A stretch of DNA of 64,000 bases from Clostridia bacterium (GCA_017399185.1 JAFQEA010000016.1:209264-273263); one strand, 5' to 3'; counted from the stretch's first letter, positions 50,552-58,698 are shown. Made by a program: numbers and translations. The notes: generated by a model from the sequence alone, not told the origin.

Positions 50552-51427
50552 ATGGAAGCTGAAATTATTAATAAAGCACAAATAAAGGAATATATATTAA
50601 AGGATAACAAAAACCTTGATTTATCCCTTGCAAACGGTGAAAAGAAAATTTACGTTTATCTGCCGCCCGCATTTGATAAGGCCCGCGCTGAAAAGTATAA
50701 GGTTATATATATTTTTGACGGGCAAAACGCCTTTGAGATGCAAGCTGACGTCTATAAATGCTCTGCACCAAATTCCTGGGGGCTTGATAAAGCGCTGGCG
50801 GAAAGAAAGGACTATCTTGACTACGTTGTGGTTGGTATATTCAATGGAGAAGGCGAAGTCGTAAGGGATACACAGCTTACAATGAGTCAGCGCTTTGGCA
50901 GGCTTACCCAAATGGGTTCAAGGGAATACGGTCATTTTGAAAACGGACAGCTTGAATCTTTAGGCGATTTTATGCTTGAAACCTTAATGCCGTTTGTATG
51001 GGATAATTTTAACGTCAGCAAAAATCGCGATGACGTAACAATCCTGGGTGCAAGCTCGGGCGGGCTTGCTTCGCTTTATCTTGGACTGCGCGATAGTGGC
51101 GTTTACGGGCATATAGGGGCATTTTCGCCGGCAAGCGGGCTGTTTTATAAAGATGATTGGCAAAGGTTTTTAAAGGGTATAATGCCAAATTATGATACGC
51201 AAAAGATATATATTTATTGCGGTAAAAATACCGATGATTTTTTAGAACAAATGCTATACGATGCGCCTGATGAACAAATGCTTACCGCAAGCAAAATAAA
51301 AGGTGTATTAACTTGTGCCGGCATTGATGAAAAATGCGTTTTTGAAAGCTTTTTGGACGGCGGTATCCATAACGAAATTTATTGGGAACGCGCGTTAAAA
51401 GGTTTTTTAGATTTCATAACCAAATAA
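50552..51427 (+). CDS. Esterase D/Fes-type alpha/beta hydrolase
   Basis: This cytoplasmic 291-residue hydrolase of the putative esterase family (PF00756-like) has the nucleophile elbow GASSGGL near residue 170, the early YVYLPPAFDKARAEKYKVIY strand pair, and the catalytic His likely in DGGIHNEIYW near residue 272. No signal peptide is present. Similar enzymes act on ester-linked acyl or iron-siderophore substrates; the substrate here is unknown. Preceded by a degenerate motif copy, followed by a terminator. Confidence 0.85.
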   Translation: MEAEIINKAQIKEYILKDNKNLDLSLANGEKKIYVYLPPAFDKARAEKYKVIYIFDGQNAFEMQADVYKCSAPNSWGLDKALAERKDYLDYVVVGIFNGEGEVVRDTQLTMSQRFGRLTQMGSREYGHFENGQLESLGDFMLETLMPFVWDNFNVSKNRDDVTILGASSGGLASLYLGLRDSGVYGHIGAFSPASGLFYKDDWQRFLKGIMPNYDTQKIYIYCGKNTDDFLEQMLYDAPDEQMLTASKIKGVLTCAGIDEKCVFESFLDGGIHNEIYWERALKGFLDFITK

Positions 51428-51432
51428 TAAAT

Positions 51433-51480
51433 GTTGACGGCTTGGTATAAAAAACACAAAAGCTGTCAACAATTTTTTTT
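51433..51480 (+). terminator. Esterase terminator
   Basis: GTTGACGGCTT pairs with AAGCTGTCAAC across a 16-nt loop, followed by a T run. Confidence 0.8.
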
Positions 51481-51489
51481 GGGTGAGTT

Positions 51490-52170
51490 ATGAATAATTT
51501 TATGTTGTGGTTAACAATATTTGCTAAAAGCTTGAATTATTACGAGCTTTTTAAGTGGACTATTATCTTATTTAGCGTGTTAAGCGTTTTATCCGTTACG
51601 ATAACCGCTTTGGTTTATGGGTATCCTAAAATTAGAGCATGGCTTATTGTTTTTTGGGTTTTATCTGGTATCGCACTATATTATTTAGCACAGCTTGGCT
51701 TTAAAAACGGGGGTACGTATTTTGAAAGCTTACGCCATTTAATACGGGCGGTTTTATTAACGTTTGGTGTGATAATCGGCTTATACGCGGCCTTTTTCGT
51801 TTTTGTGTTGTTAATTTGCATTGCGCGCTGGCACACCAGGGAAGAAGTAACGGCAACACTTTGCCCGGTCGTTGCCGATATAGAAGAATTCCCACTTGAT
51901 AAAAACAATTTACCCGTGCTTAAGCTTAAAACCGACAAGCTTTGCATAAAAAAGCCCCGCCTTGACGACAGGGTGAACTATTTTAAGCTTGAAGAATATA
52001 TCAAGGAATTAAAGCAAAAGCCCGTTCCGCCCGTGACACTTGCCGAAATTGAGTTTTGCGAAAGAGTTGTTAAGCACTTAAAAAACACAATCTTAACAGA
52101 CGTTACGCGGTATGAGCTTAACGAAGCTTTATCTTCGCTTATAAAAATCGGTGCAAAATGCGGGGTGTAA
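51490..52170 (+). CDS. Membrane protein with cytoplasmic C-terminal domain
   Basis: This 226-residue protein has three or four membrane segments in the first 115 residues (about 20-42, 48-66 and 85-112), then a soluble, Lys/Glu-rich domain of about 110 residues. No family was recognised. The ATG follows a terminator T run and GGGTGAG, so it is another gene starting close behind a hairpin. Confidence 0.55.
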   Translation: MNNFMLWLTIFAKSLNYYELFKWTIILFSVLSVLSVTITALVYGYPKIRAWLIVFWVLSGIALYYLAQLGFKNGGTYFESLRHLIRAVLLTFGVIIGLYAAFFVFVLLICIARWHTREEVTATLCPVVADIEEFPLDKNNLPVLKLKTDKLCIKKPRLDDRVNYFKLEEYIKELKQKPVPPVTLAEIEFCERVVKHLKNTILTDVTRYELNEALSSLIKIGAKCGV

Positions 52171-52183
52171 GCAAAAAGTCCTT

Positions 52184-52197
52184 CTATAGGTCGATAA
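52184..52197 (+). repeat. Dispersed motif copy, CTATAGGTCGATAA
   Basis: After the membrane protein gene, flanked by AAAAAGTCC and GGCACTTTTTT, which can pair, as at 16619. Confidence 0.75.
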
Positions 52198-52223
52198 ATG
52201 GCACTTTTTTAAATAAAACAATT

Positions 52224-52255
52224 AAAAAAAGCAGGTCAAAAAACCTGCTTTTTTT
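52224..52255. terminator. Bidirectional terminator
   Basis: A-run, GCAGGT-CAAAAA-ACCTGC, T-run. It serves the membrane protein gene and the convergent XRE gene. Confidence 0.9.
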
Positions 52256-52259
52256 AGTG

Positions 52260-52466
52260 TTAATAGTTTTTAATACCCAACAGATAGTCTGCGCTGGCGT
52301 CAAAAAACTCGGCAATTTTGACAATGTTTGGGGCGGTTGGTTCGCTACGGTCGGTTTCCCAGTAGCAAACAACCGAAGGGCTAACGCCAAGCTCTTTAGC
52401 GACGTCTTGCTGGCTTAACTTTCTTTCTGTGCGTAATTCTTTAAAGCGTTCTGCAAAAATCTTCAT
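52260..52466 (-). CDS. XRE-family helix-turn-helix regulator
   Basis: This is a 68-residue single-domain Cro/C1-type DNA-binding protein. The helix-turn-helix covers residues 16-36 (LSQQDVAKELGVSPSVVCYW), followed by EPTAPNIVKIAEFFDASADYLLG. The ATG at 52466 is used; a TTG two codons upstream is possible, and neither has a clear SD. It is located between two terminators and converges on the membrane protein gene. Targets are unknown; there is no partner toxin gene next to it. Confidence 0.88.
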   Translation of the reverse strand: MKIFAERFKELRTERKLSQQDVAKELGVSPSVVCYWETDRSEPTAPNIVKIAEFFDASADYLLGIKNY

Positions 52467-52493
52467 AATCAATATATTGAGTAAATCTTTTGT

Positions 52494-52523
52494 TAAAAAA
52501 CACTTGCAGATGCAAGTGTTTAA
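52494..52523 (-). terminator. hup terminator
   Basis: On the minus strand, AACACTTGCA-TC-TGCAAGTGTT is followed by TTTT. Confidence 0.85.
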
Positions 52524-52527
52524 ATCA

Positions 52528-52800
52528 TTAGTTAAAAAGTTCTTTGTATGCCTTGCTGAACTTAACTGTTGGTGAGTTACAGCCAGGGATAACGATTCTT
52601 TCTTTTGTTTTAGGGTTAACGCCGTCGCGCGCGTCCTTTTCTTTTACTTCAAAGGTAGCAAAACCAGAAATGTGAACGTAGTCACCGCCCTTTAAGCAAT
52701 CTGTTAAGGTATCAACGAAAGCAACAAAATTTTCTTCAGCCTCTTTAATTGTTACGCCTTGCTTATCGGCGAGTCTTCTAATAAATTCACTTTTATTCAT
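52528..52800 (-). CDS. hup: HU-family DNA-binding protein
   Basis: This 90-residue nucleoid protein bends and wraps DNA as a dimer. It begins MNKSEFIRRLADK, has the GGDYVHISGFATFEVKE core and the beta-arm tip with the DNA-intercalating proline in GVNPKT, and ends in a short C-terminal helix (SKAYKELF). It is monocistronic, with GGAGG 5 nt before the ATG, a good promoter and a terminator. Confidence 0.97.
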   Translation of the reverse strand: MNKSEFIRRLADKQGVTIKEAEENFVAFVDTLTDCLKGGDYVHISGFATFEVKEKDARDGVNPKTKERIVIPGCNSPTVKFSKAYKELFN

Positions 52801-52828
52801 AATTTCCTCCGTAGTATGTTATATATTG

Positions 52829-52856
52829 ATTATACCACAAATTTTGTAAAAGGCAA
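52829..52856 (-). promoter_or_regulatory. hup promoter
   Basis: On the minus strand, TTGCCT and TATAAT are separated by 16 nt. Confidence 0.7.
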
Positions 52857-52957
52857 TAGTTTAGCCCAAAATTTATAGTTAATTTGTCAAATTTCTTTTT
52901 TTTGGGGGCTAAAGCGCCTGCTTTTAACCTTTTAAACGGCTTAAACCCCTTGCTTGC

Positions 52958-52986
52958 TTGACTTTTTCCGTCTTTTAGGTTAATAT
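52958..52986 (+). promoter_or_regulatory. Promoter of the 53027 gene
   Basis: TTGACT (52958-52963) and TAATAT (52981-52986) are separated by 17 nt. Confidence 0.65.
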
Positions 52987-53026
52987 ACCACTATAAGTTA
53001 ACGCACAGGCAATTTTTAGGTGAATT

Positions 53027-54235
53027 ATGGCGGAAAAAAGCAGATTTTTATCCAATATTTTAGCCCAGCCCCCTTTTAAGGACAGGCTGTTTATTGGCGA
53101 TTACGTAAACTTTGTGACCGAAATTGTTGCCAAATGCGTTAGCAGTAGCGGTAGCGGCGTATCTTTAAAAATGCCCGTCAAAATTGTCAGCACCGAGCAA
53201 AATTATCTTTCCACCGCCAAGCTTATAAAGGACACTTTATCGCTTAAGGGTATTTTTTGTGATGCCTTTGCCGTTGATAACGTGCAGTCGATAAGGAGCA
53301 TTGATTTATCCGGCGGAAGCTTAATTATCGGCGTGGGGGGCGTTGATTTTTTAGATGCGCTTTTGTTATCCTGTAAGGATATACCGACCAAAAAGCTTGC
53401 AATCCCAAACCAAGGCGTGTTTGCGCCCTTGTTTTGTAAGGACAAATGCTTTCAAGGCGTAAGCGGCAATAACTTGTGCCTTGGGCTATACGATTACGTC
53501 GTGCTGGACGTTAATCTTTATAAGCGTTTAAAAAAGAATCACGTTGCCGACGCGCTTTCATTTATCGCTTCAAAAAATCTTCAGTTTTTAGAGCTTAAGC
53601 TAAACCATGCCGATTATGACAAGCAAAAGCTTGACGGGATAGAGAGCCTTATCACGTCAGCAACGGGTCTTATTGGCGGCGTTACGGAAGAAAATATGTA
53701 TGCAGTTTCTATCGTGGCGCAAATAATCATTGCAAAGGCAATTTATATAGAGCCCCAAATTTATCTGTCGCCAAGCTATTACTCTGCGCGGGTTTTGCAA
53801 ATGCTGACGGGCAACACGCTTGATGAGTGCCTGTTTGGCTTAACCCAGCCCTTGCTTACTGCATACGGGGCATATATATCAAGCCCCGTGCAGATTTTTG
53901 ACCTACCTAACGTAAACGACGACGTTGAAGAATTTGCCGAAGTAATGCACTTAAAAAGCGCAAACGTTTTGCCGTTTATAAGCATTAGCGATTTGCCGCA
54001 GATTGAAGGTGCGCGCGCCAAAGCGGGCAAAAATATAGAAGACGTAATTCTTGCTAAAAAGTGCGCTAAAGCACATAAGGCGTGCTATGATAGGGTTTAC
54101 CGCGGAAGAAAGCGGCGCGATACCTTTACAAGTGAGCAGCTTTATAAAGCACTTACGCTTGGCGGAGCGGTGTCGTACGGGGTGCTTAAAACAATGTATG
54201 ACGACGGATTTATCAAAACACTTACCAAAAAATAA
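53027..54235 (+). CDS. Degenerate dehydroquinate-synthase/Fe-alcohol-dehydrogenase-like protein
   Basis: This 402-residue protein has no close family that I recognise. The order of motifs IIGVGGVDFLDALLLS, KLAIPNQGV, YDYVVLDVNLYKRL and ADALSFI echoes the nucleotide-binding half of glycerol-1-phosphate dehydrogenase and Fe-type alcohol dehydrogenases. However, the usual GGGS pattern is altered and the metal-binding His residues are not evident. The last 60 residues are basic (RGRKRRD) and look helical. It precedes two sporulation-like genes. Probably a non-catalytic or specialised relative; function unknown. Confidence 0.45.
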   Translation: MAEKSRFLSNILAQPPFKDRLFIGDYVNFVTEIVAKCVSSSGSGVSLKMPVKIVSTEQNYLSTAKLIKDTLSLKGIFCDAFAVDNVQSIRSIDLSGGSLIIGVGGVDFLDALLLSCKDIPTKKLAIPNQGVFAPLFCKDKCFQGVSGNNLCLGLYDYVVLDVNLYKRLKKNHVADALSFIASKNLQFLELKLNHADYDKQKLDGIESLITSATGLIGGVTEENMYAVSIVAQIIIAKAIYIEPQIYLSPSYYSARVLQMLTGNTLDECLFGLTQPLLTAYGAYISSPVQIFDLPNVNDDVEEFAEVMHLKSANVLPFISISDLPQIEGARAKAGKNIEDVILAKKCAKAHKACYDRVYRGRKRRDTFTSEQLYKALTLGGAVSYGVLKTMYDDGFIKTLTKK

Positions 54236-54279
54236 AAAAATTGATAAAATAAGTTTAAAAATCAAATAAACAGTAAATA

Positions 54280-54312
54280 ATCTTTACCGTAATATGCGGT
54301 AAGGATTTTTTT
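54280..54312 (+). terminator. Terminator-like hairpin abutting the YwmB-like start
   Basis: ATCTTTACCG pairs with CGGTAAGGAT (one G-U) and is followed by seven T. The 3' arm has the AAGGA ribosome site; the ATG is at 54315. Confidence 0.7.
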
Positions 54313-54314
54313 AT

Positions 54315-54734
54315 ATGGCAAAAGGCGTGATAGTGGCAATATTGGTTGTTTTTATGGCTCTATATTTTGGCAGAGCGCAAAAAGCTATGTTTTTGGGCGC
54401 GGAAGGCGTTTACACGCTGTCGGTTGAAAATGAAAGCTCGAGTGCAAAATTTATAAGCTTTAACGCGAAGGATACAGATAATATCGCCAAATATAAAATG
54501 GTAACGGGGCAGAGCGTATACGGCATAAGCAAAGACTATATTGATGAATTTTTAACAAAATATCAATGCGTTTTGGTCTTTAGCGAAGTAACCGCTTACG
54601 GCGAAACAAATTATTACTACAGCCCTAAAATATGGGGCTATAAGTCGATTAACGGCAAAAAAGTTAACGTGCAAACGGCAATATGCAGCTACGGCAACAC
54701 AATAGGCACGCCGATAATTTACGGCGGATATTAG
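54315..54734 (+). CDS. YwmB-like exported protein (tentative)
   Basis: This 139-residue protein has an N-terminal membrane anchor or signal (residues 4-22). The C-terminal half, YYYSPKIWGY then NGKKVNVQTAICSY and GTPIIYGGY, resembles the end of Firmicutes YwmB (TATA-box-binding-like fold), found beside sporulation genes, but the protein is shorter than usual. The next gene encodes a SpoIIQ-like peptidase, a context consistent with this reading. An exact copy of the dispersed motif, in sense, encodes YKSIN just before NGKK. Confidence 0.5.
   Translation: MAKGVIVAILVVFMALYFGRAQKAMFLGAEGVYTLSVENESSSAKFISFNAKDTDNIAKYKMVTGQSVYGISKDYIDEFLTKYQCVLVFSEVTAYGETNYYYSPKIWGYKSINGKKVNVQTAICSYGNTIGTPIIYGGY
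54638..54651 (+). repeat. Dispersed motif copy, CTATAAGTCGATTA (exact consensus)
   Basis: Inside the YwmB-like gene, sense, preceded by TATGGGG and followed by ACGGC. Confidence 0.75.
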
Positions 54735-54763
54735 TTTTAAGTACATAAATTGGAGGTTTAATA

Positions 54764-55456
54764 ATGAGCGAAAAAATTGTTTCAAGAAACAAAAAAATAG
54801 TTTACGTTTCACTTTTAGTGGTTGCTATTTTAGCAATCGGGGTGATTTGTGCGCTTGCGATTACTTTAGATAATAAAAACACTATCGATAACGATTCAAG
54901 CGCACCTGTTGCAGATTCAAACAGCACTGGTACAACGCCACCGCCGTCAAGTAACGACGGCAAGGTTGATGAGCCTAGTGAAGACGTTGGCAAAGAGCCT
55001 GAAGACAATCAACCCGAGCAGCCCGTTGTACAGGTTATTACCTTTACCACACCCGTTATCGGCGGTAGCGTGCTAAAGGAATATACAGATTCCACAGTAG
55101 TATTTTCAAACACGCTTGGCATTTACACGGGGCATTTGGGCATTGACTTTGGCGGTGACGAAAACGCAAAGGTCGTTGCGGCTTACGGCGGCACTATTAA
55201 GGAAATTTACACAAGCTATCTTCAGGGCACTTCCGTAAAGATTGACCACGGCAAGGGGCTTGTGACCGTGTATAATTCCATTGAGCCTATCGAAGGCTTA
55301 AAGGCAGGCGACCAAGTTTTAAAGGGTCAGGTTATAGGTACGATTTCAACAAATAACAAGCAGGAATACAAGGACGGCGCGCACCTGCATTTTGAAGTGT
55401 GGGAAAACGGCGTTAATATAAGCCCGAACAAATATTTGACGGTTGAAGAAAAATAA
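54764..55456 (+). CDS. SpoIIQ-like M23 metallopeptidase
   Basis: This 230-residue membrane-anchored protein has a membrane segment at residues 13-33, a Pro/Ser/Glu-rich linker, then a LytM (M23) domain. The zinc ligands appear intact: HLGID (HxxxD) near residue 127 and HLHFE (HxH) near residue 208. The phrase VLKEYTDSTVVFSNTLGIYTGHLGIDF matches SpoIIQ, the forespore protein that pairs with SpoIIIAH across the engulfment space. Clostridial SpoIIQ keeps the catalytic His, unlike B. subtilis. TTGGAGG precedes the ATG. Confidence 0.82.
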   Translation: MSEKIVSRNKKIVYVSLLVVAILAIGVICALAITLDNKNTIDNDSSAPVADSNSTGTTPPPSSNDGKVDEPSEDVGKEPEDNQPEQPVVQVITFTTPVIGGSVLKEYTDSTVVFSNTLGIYTGHLGIDFGGDENAKVVAAYGGTIKEIYTSYLQGTSVKIDHGKGLVTVYNSIEPIEGLKAGDQVLKGQVIGTISTNNKQEYKDGAHLHFEVWENGVNISPNKYLTVEEK

Positions 55457-55468
55457 ATAGTATTATTA

Positions 55469-55505
55469 AGCCCTTTCTTGAGTATATCAAGATAGGGGCT
55501 TTTTT
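55469..55505 (+). terminator. Terminator-like hairpin abutting the M1 peptidase start
   Basis: AGCCCTT plus TCTTGA pairs with TCAAGA plus TAGGGGCT (13 bp, one bulged T), followed by TTTTTT; the ATG is the next base plus one, at 55506. Confidence 0.75.
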
Positions 55506-56936
55506 ATGGTTAAGATAAAATTATGGCGTATATTTTGCAGTTTGTTTGTGGTTATATTTTGCACGCTTTTAGCCTGCAGAACGCAGCCAAATGCCACGCT
55601 TGATAAAATCAACGTTGAAGCAGAATATTACGATAACGGGCTTATAGGCGGGGTTTTAGACATAAAATATCAAAAAAGATACCCCACACAGGAAAGTGCG
55701 CTGTTTAGCGTTTATCCAAATATCAACAGCCCCAATTTAGAAAAGCCATTAAAGATTGTATCGATAAGTTGTGACGGCAAAATTGCTGATTATAGGTTTT
55801 TAGACGAGCAAAAGACCACGCTTTCCGTAAGCCTTGATAATAAAAAGACGGCTTGCAGCGTTAAGATTAAATTTTTATTACAGCTTGATAATAAAAACGA
55901 GCGTTTAGCTTTTACCGATAAAACGGTGAGTTTGGGAAACTGGCTGATACTGCCTTGCGCGTATATAGATAAAAAGTTTGTTTTGCCCGTAAACGCTTGC
56001 GTTGGCGACCCCTTTGTAACAGAGTGTGCCGATTTTAACGTAAGGCTCACCGTGCCAAGCACGTTTACCGTTGCGGCAAGCGCTACCCCGTCAAGTTTGG
56101 ACGTTGCAGGGGATAAAACAACGTATATATACGAGCAAAAAAAGGTGCGTGACTTTTGCTTTGTGTTATCTGAAGATTACAGCGTTGACCGTATAGTAAT
56201 TAGTACTTCAGACAAAACATTGGGCGTAAAAGATAGTGCGACGGAAACGCAAAAAGCCGCCGATAGGTCGATTAACTACTATTTTTATGGGGATATTGAC
56301 AGTCAAAGCGTACTAAAGCTTGCAAAAAAAGCTTTGCTGTATTTTAGCAAGATTTACGGCGAGTACCCGTATGAAAGCCTTTCAATCTGTCACACGCCCT
56401 TGAACGCAGGTGGTATGGAATACCCCGCGCTTTGTATGGTGTCAGACGGGCTTTCCCCTAATGATTACGCCCACGCCTTGGTGCATGAGATAGCCCACCA
56501 ATGGTGGTACGCGGTTGTGGGCACTAATCAAATCGAAAGCCCTTTTATTGACGAAGGCTTGGCAGAACTTTCCACCGCGCTATTTTTTGAAGCGCACCCT
56601 GATTACGGAGTTAGCTACGACCTTTTGCGTGAAAGGGCAAAAAGCGCGGTCACAAAATACGGCGAAGTCTATTTTGCACTCAACAAAAAGCCCGATTTAG
56701 CACTTAATAAAGTCCTAACAGACTTTAAAGGGATAAATGATTACGTTGCAATTTGCTATAAGCAAAGCTTTCTGGCGTTTGACAGCGCAAAAAATGCAAT
56801 TGGCGAAAAAAAGCTTGTAAAGTATCTTTCAAGCATTTACTATCAGTATGCGTATCAAATTATCACAGCTGAAAAGCTATTTAACTCTTTAGGCGGTGCA
56901 AGGCCTATAATGGAAGGCTATTTTAACGGTGTTTAA
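55506..56936 (+). CDS. M1-family gluzincin aminopeptidase, lipoprotein
   Basis: This 476-residue exported zinc peptidase has a signal peptide ending in LLAC (Cys near residue 24), suggesting a lipid anchor. The zinc motif is HEIAHQWW with the third ligand Glu 18 residues later (FIDEGLAEL), as in the M1 family. The GGMEYPAL segment replaces the usual GAMEN exopeptidase motif, as in some bacterial relatives. The protein lacks the large C-terminal helical domain of ERAP-type enzymes. Two dispersed motif copies lie within the gene. Confidence 0.88.
   Translation: MVKIKLWRIFCSLFVVIFCTLLACRTQPNATLDKINVEAEYYDNGLIGGVLDIKYQKRYPTQESALFSVYPNINSPNLEKPLKIVSISCDGKIADYRFLDEQKTTLSVSLDNKKTACSVKIKFLLQLDNKNERLAFTDKTVSLGNWLILPCAYIDKKFVLPVNACVGDPFVTECADFNVRLTVPSTFTVAASATPSSLDVAGDKTTYIYEQKKVRDFCFVLSEDYSVDRIVISTSDKTLGVKDSATETQKAADRSINYYFYGDIDSQSVLKLAKKALLYFSKIYGEYPYESLSICHTPLNAGGMEYPALCMVSDGLSPNDYAHALVHEIAHQWWYAVVGTNQIESPFIDEGLAELSTALFFEAHPDYGVSYDLLRERAKSAVTKYGEVYFALNKKPDLALNKVLTDFKGINDYVAICYKQSFLAFDSAKNAIGEKKLVKYLSSIYYQYAYQIITAEKLFNSLGGARPIMEGYFNGV
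55634..55647 (-). repeat. Dispersed motif copy, CTATAAGCCCGTTA
   Basis: Inside the M1 gene, antisense, at Asp-Asn-Gly-Leu-Ile-Gly codons. Confidence 0.65.
56261..56274 (+). repeat. Dispersed motif copy, CGATAGGTCGATTA
   Basis: Inside the M1 gene, sense, encoding Asp-Arg-Ser-Ile-Asn, flank AAAAAGCCGC. Confidence 0.65.
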
Positions 56937-57110
56937 GGGCGGATAGAAGCCTTTAAGCCATAAGGTAAGCAAAAAAACGCGTTCAAAAATCAAAAAAGTA
57001 AAGATAAATCTTTAAAATTCACAAAAAAAGACAAAACCCCCACCAAAAGCCTTGAAATTTTCAGATTAAAATGTTAAAATTTTAACCTAAAATAAGTTTG
57101 GTGAGTGTTT

Positions 57111-57305
57111 ATGCCTTTTTTAGATTACAAATGCCCAAGCTGTGGCAAAAGCTTTCAGGAGCTTGTTAAAGACCATACCGCCAAGGTTAAATGCCCGTCC
57201 TGCGGGGCGATAGCAGAAAGGTCTTATAGCGGCAAGGTTGTTGGCGGGCTTGGTCAAAAAGTTAAAAAATGCACGGGCGATTGCAAAAACTGCAGCGGTT
57301 GTTAG
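57111..57305 (+). CDS. FmdB-family zinc-ribbon protein
   Basis: This 64-residue protein has two CxxC zinc knuckles (CPSC near residues 7-10 and 26-29) and a Cys-rich end (CTGDC, CSGC), matching the FmdB/CxxC_CxxC_SSSS putative regulatory family. The ATG at 57111 (MPFLDYKC) is chosen because the family starts that way; an ATG two codons earlier is also in frame. It is monocistronic; its role is unknown, possibly metal or nucleic-acid binding. Confidence 0.85.
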   Translation: MPFLDYKCPSCGKSFQELVKDHTAKVKCPSCGAIAERSYSGKVVGGLGQKVKKCTGDCKNCSGC

Positions 57306-57367
57306 CAAATTAGTGCAAAAATAAATAAAGTTATACCCTTTAAGGGTGTAAATTGCTTAAATATTCA

Positions 57368-57396
57368 TTGACAAACAAAAATAATAATGTTAAAAT
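57368..57396 (+). promoter_or_regulatory. Promoter of the first LRR lipoprotein
   Basis: TTGACA (57368-57373) and TAAAAT (57391-57396) are separated by 17 nt. Confidence 0.82.
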
Positions 57397-57453
57397 ACTA
57401 TTCAGTATTTAAGATTACCGTGTCATAAAACGGTGCAAACTTAAGGAGTAATA

Positions 57454-58554
57454 ATGAAAAGATTAATCAACCTTTTGCTCGTAGTTGTTCTTGCAGTATC
57501 AAGCTTAACACTTTTGGTTGCTTGTGACAAGGGCGGCAACACACCACCACCTGTTTACGGCTTTGTTTACGAATTGGAAACAGACGAAAACAATGAAAAG
57601 TTCTACACAATCAAGAGCTATAACGTAACTGATACAGTTGCTGAATACATTTCTCAAGGCAATTTTGCAGCAATCCCTGCAGCTGACCGTGACCTTGTAA
57701 TTCCTGCAACTTATAAAGATATCCCGGTTAAGAAAATCGCACCAAGTGCTTTTGCTAACCAATTATTCATCAGATCAATCGTTATCCCTGCAAGCGTAAC
57801 TGAAATCGGTTCAGCGTGTTTAGCTGGCTGTACCAACCTTGAATCTTTAACGGTTGCACACGTTGGTAAGGCCGCTGAAGGCAACGTTAACGACGAAAAG
57901 ACTTTAGCTTACTTATTCGGCACGACGGAAGTTACCGGCGCAACAAGCACAACTGTTAGTTACAACGCTTCAGGCTCAAAGGCTTACTTTATCCCTAACA
58001 GCTTAAAGACGGTTACAATCACCGGAAACGTTGTACCAAACTACGCATTAAACGGCTTCAGCGGTGTTGAAGAAGTTGTTTTTGCAGGCACTGTTGAAGA
58101 AATCGGAGCACACGCTTTTGAAAACTGCGCTTCTTTATACAAGATTGCGTTAGACGAAACAACAACCGTTGTTGGCGATTACGCTTTTGCCGGCTGCAAA
58201 ACTATTGCAGCGCTTGATTTAAGCAAGGTTGCAACTATCGGTGAACACGCATTCTACGGCTGCACCTTATTAGGCTACAGCGCAAACGTTGGTACAATCA
58301 ATTTAGCTGCTGCAACTTCTATCGGTAGCTTTGCTTTCACAGGCTGCAACGCAATCGAAAGTTTAGACCTTTCTGCTAACACAACCTTAACGCTCGGCAC
58401 TTGCGCATTTTCTGGTTGCACAGGTTTAGAAACAATCATTTTAAACGACACAATCGTATTCGGTTCAAACGTTTTCACCGGTTGCGACAATATCGAAGCT
58501 GCTGACGTAACAGGCTACGCAGGTGGCAAGCATATCTTCGACTTTGAATATTAA
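57454..58554 (+). CDS. BspA-type leucine-rich repeat lipoprotein 1
   Basis: This 366-residue surface lipoprotein has a signal peptide with a lipobox (LTLLVAC, Cys near residue 24). The mature part contains several 22-24-residue BspA-type (LRR_5) repeats with consensus like IGSxAFxGCxxLExxxL, for example near residues 105-130, 205-225, 245-260 and 280-345. Such repeats bind host or bacterial ligands in gut bacteria. AAGGAG precedes the ATG; the gene has its own promoter and terminator. Codon use is toward the highly expressed type. Confidence 0.92.
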   Translation: MKRLINLLLVVVLAVSSLTLLVACDKGGNTPPPVYGFVYELETDENNEKFYTIKSYNVTDTVAEYISQGNFAAIPAADRDLVIPATYKDIPVKKIAPSAFANQLFIRSIVIPASVTEIGSACLAGCTNLESLTVAHVGKAAEGNVNDEKTLAYLFGTTEVTGATSTTVSYNASGSKAYFIPNSLKTVTITGNVVPNYALNGFSGVEEVVFAGTVEEIGAHAFENCASLYKIALDETTTVVGDYAFAGCKTIAALDLSKVATIGEHAFYGCTLLGYSANVGTINLAAATSIGSFAFTGCNAIESLDLSANTTLTLGTCAFSGCTGLETIILNDTIVFGSNVFTGCDNIEAADVTGYAGGKHIFDFEY

Positions 58555-58604
58555 TTTGATTTAAGGCAACTTGGGCTGCAACGTTGCGGTCTTTGTTGCT
58601 TATT

Positions 58605-58630
58605 AAAAGCCGTCGCATGACGGCTTTTTC
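58605..58630 (+). terminator. Terminator of LRR lipoprotein 1
   Basis: AAAGCCGTC-GCAT-GACGGCTTTTTC. Confidence 0.9.
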
Positions 58631-58698
58631 GTTTATCATTTACGCGCGTTCAAATTAGTATAGCGCGCATTACAATATTATAAATTTAAGGGGCTTTT

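Noticed and set aside
51103..51116. Minus-strand CTATATGCCCGTAA inside the esterase gene
   Set aside because: Two mismatches and no AAAAAGT flank; too weak to list as a copy.
53486..53496. CTATACGATTA inside the 53027 gene
   Set aside because: Lacks three central bases of the dispersed motif and the flank. Treated as chance.
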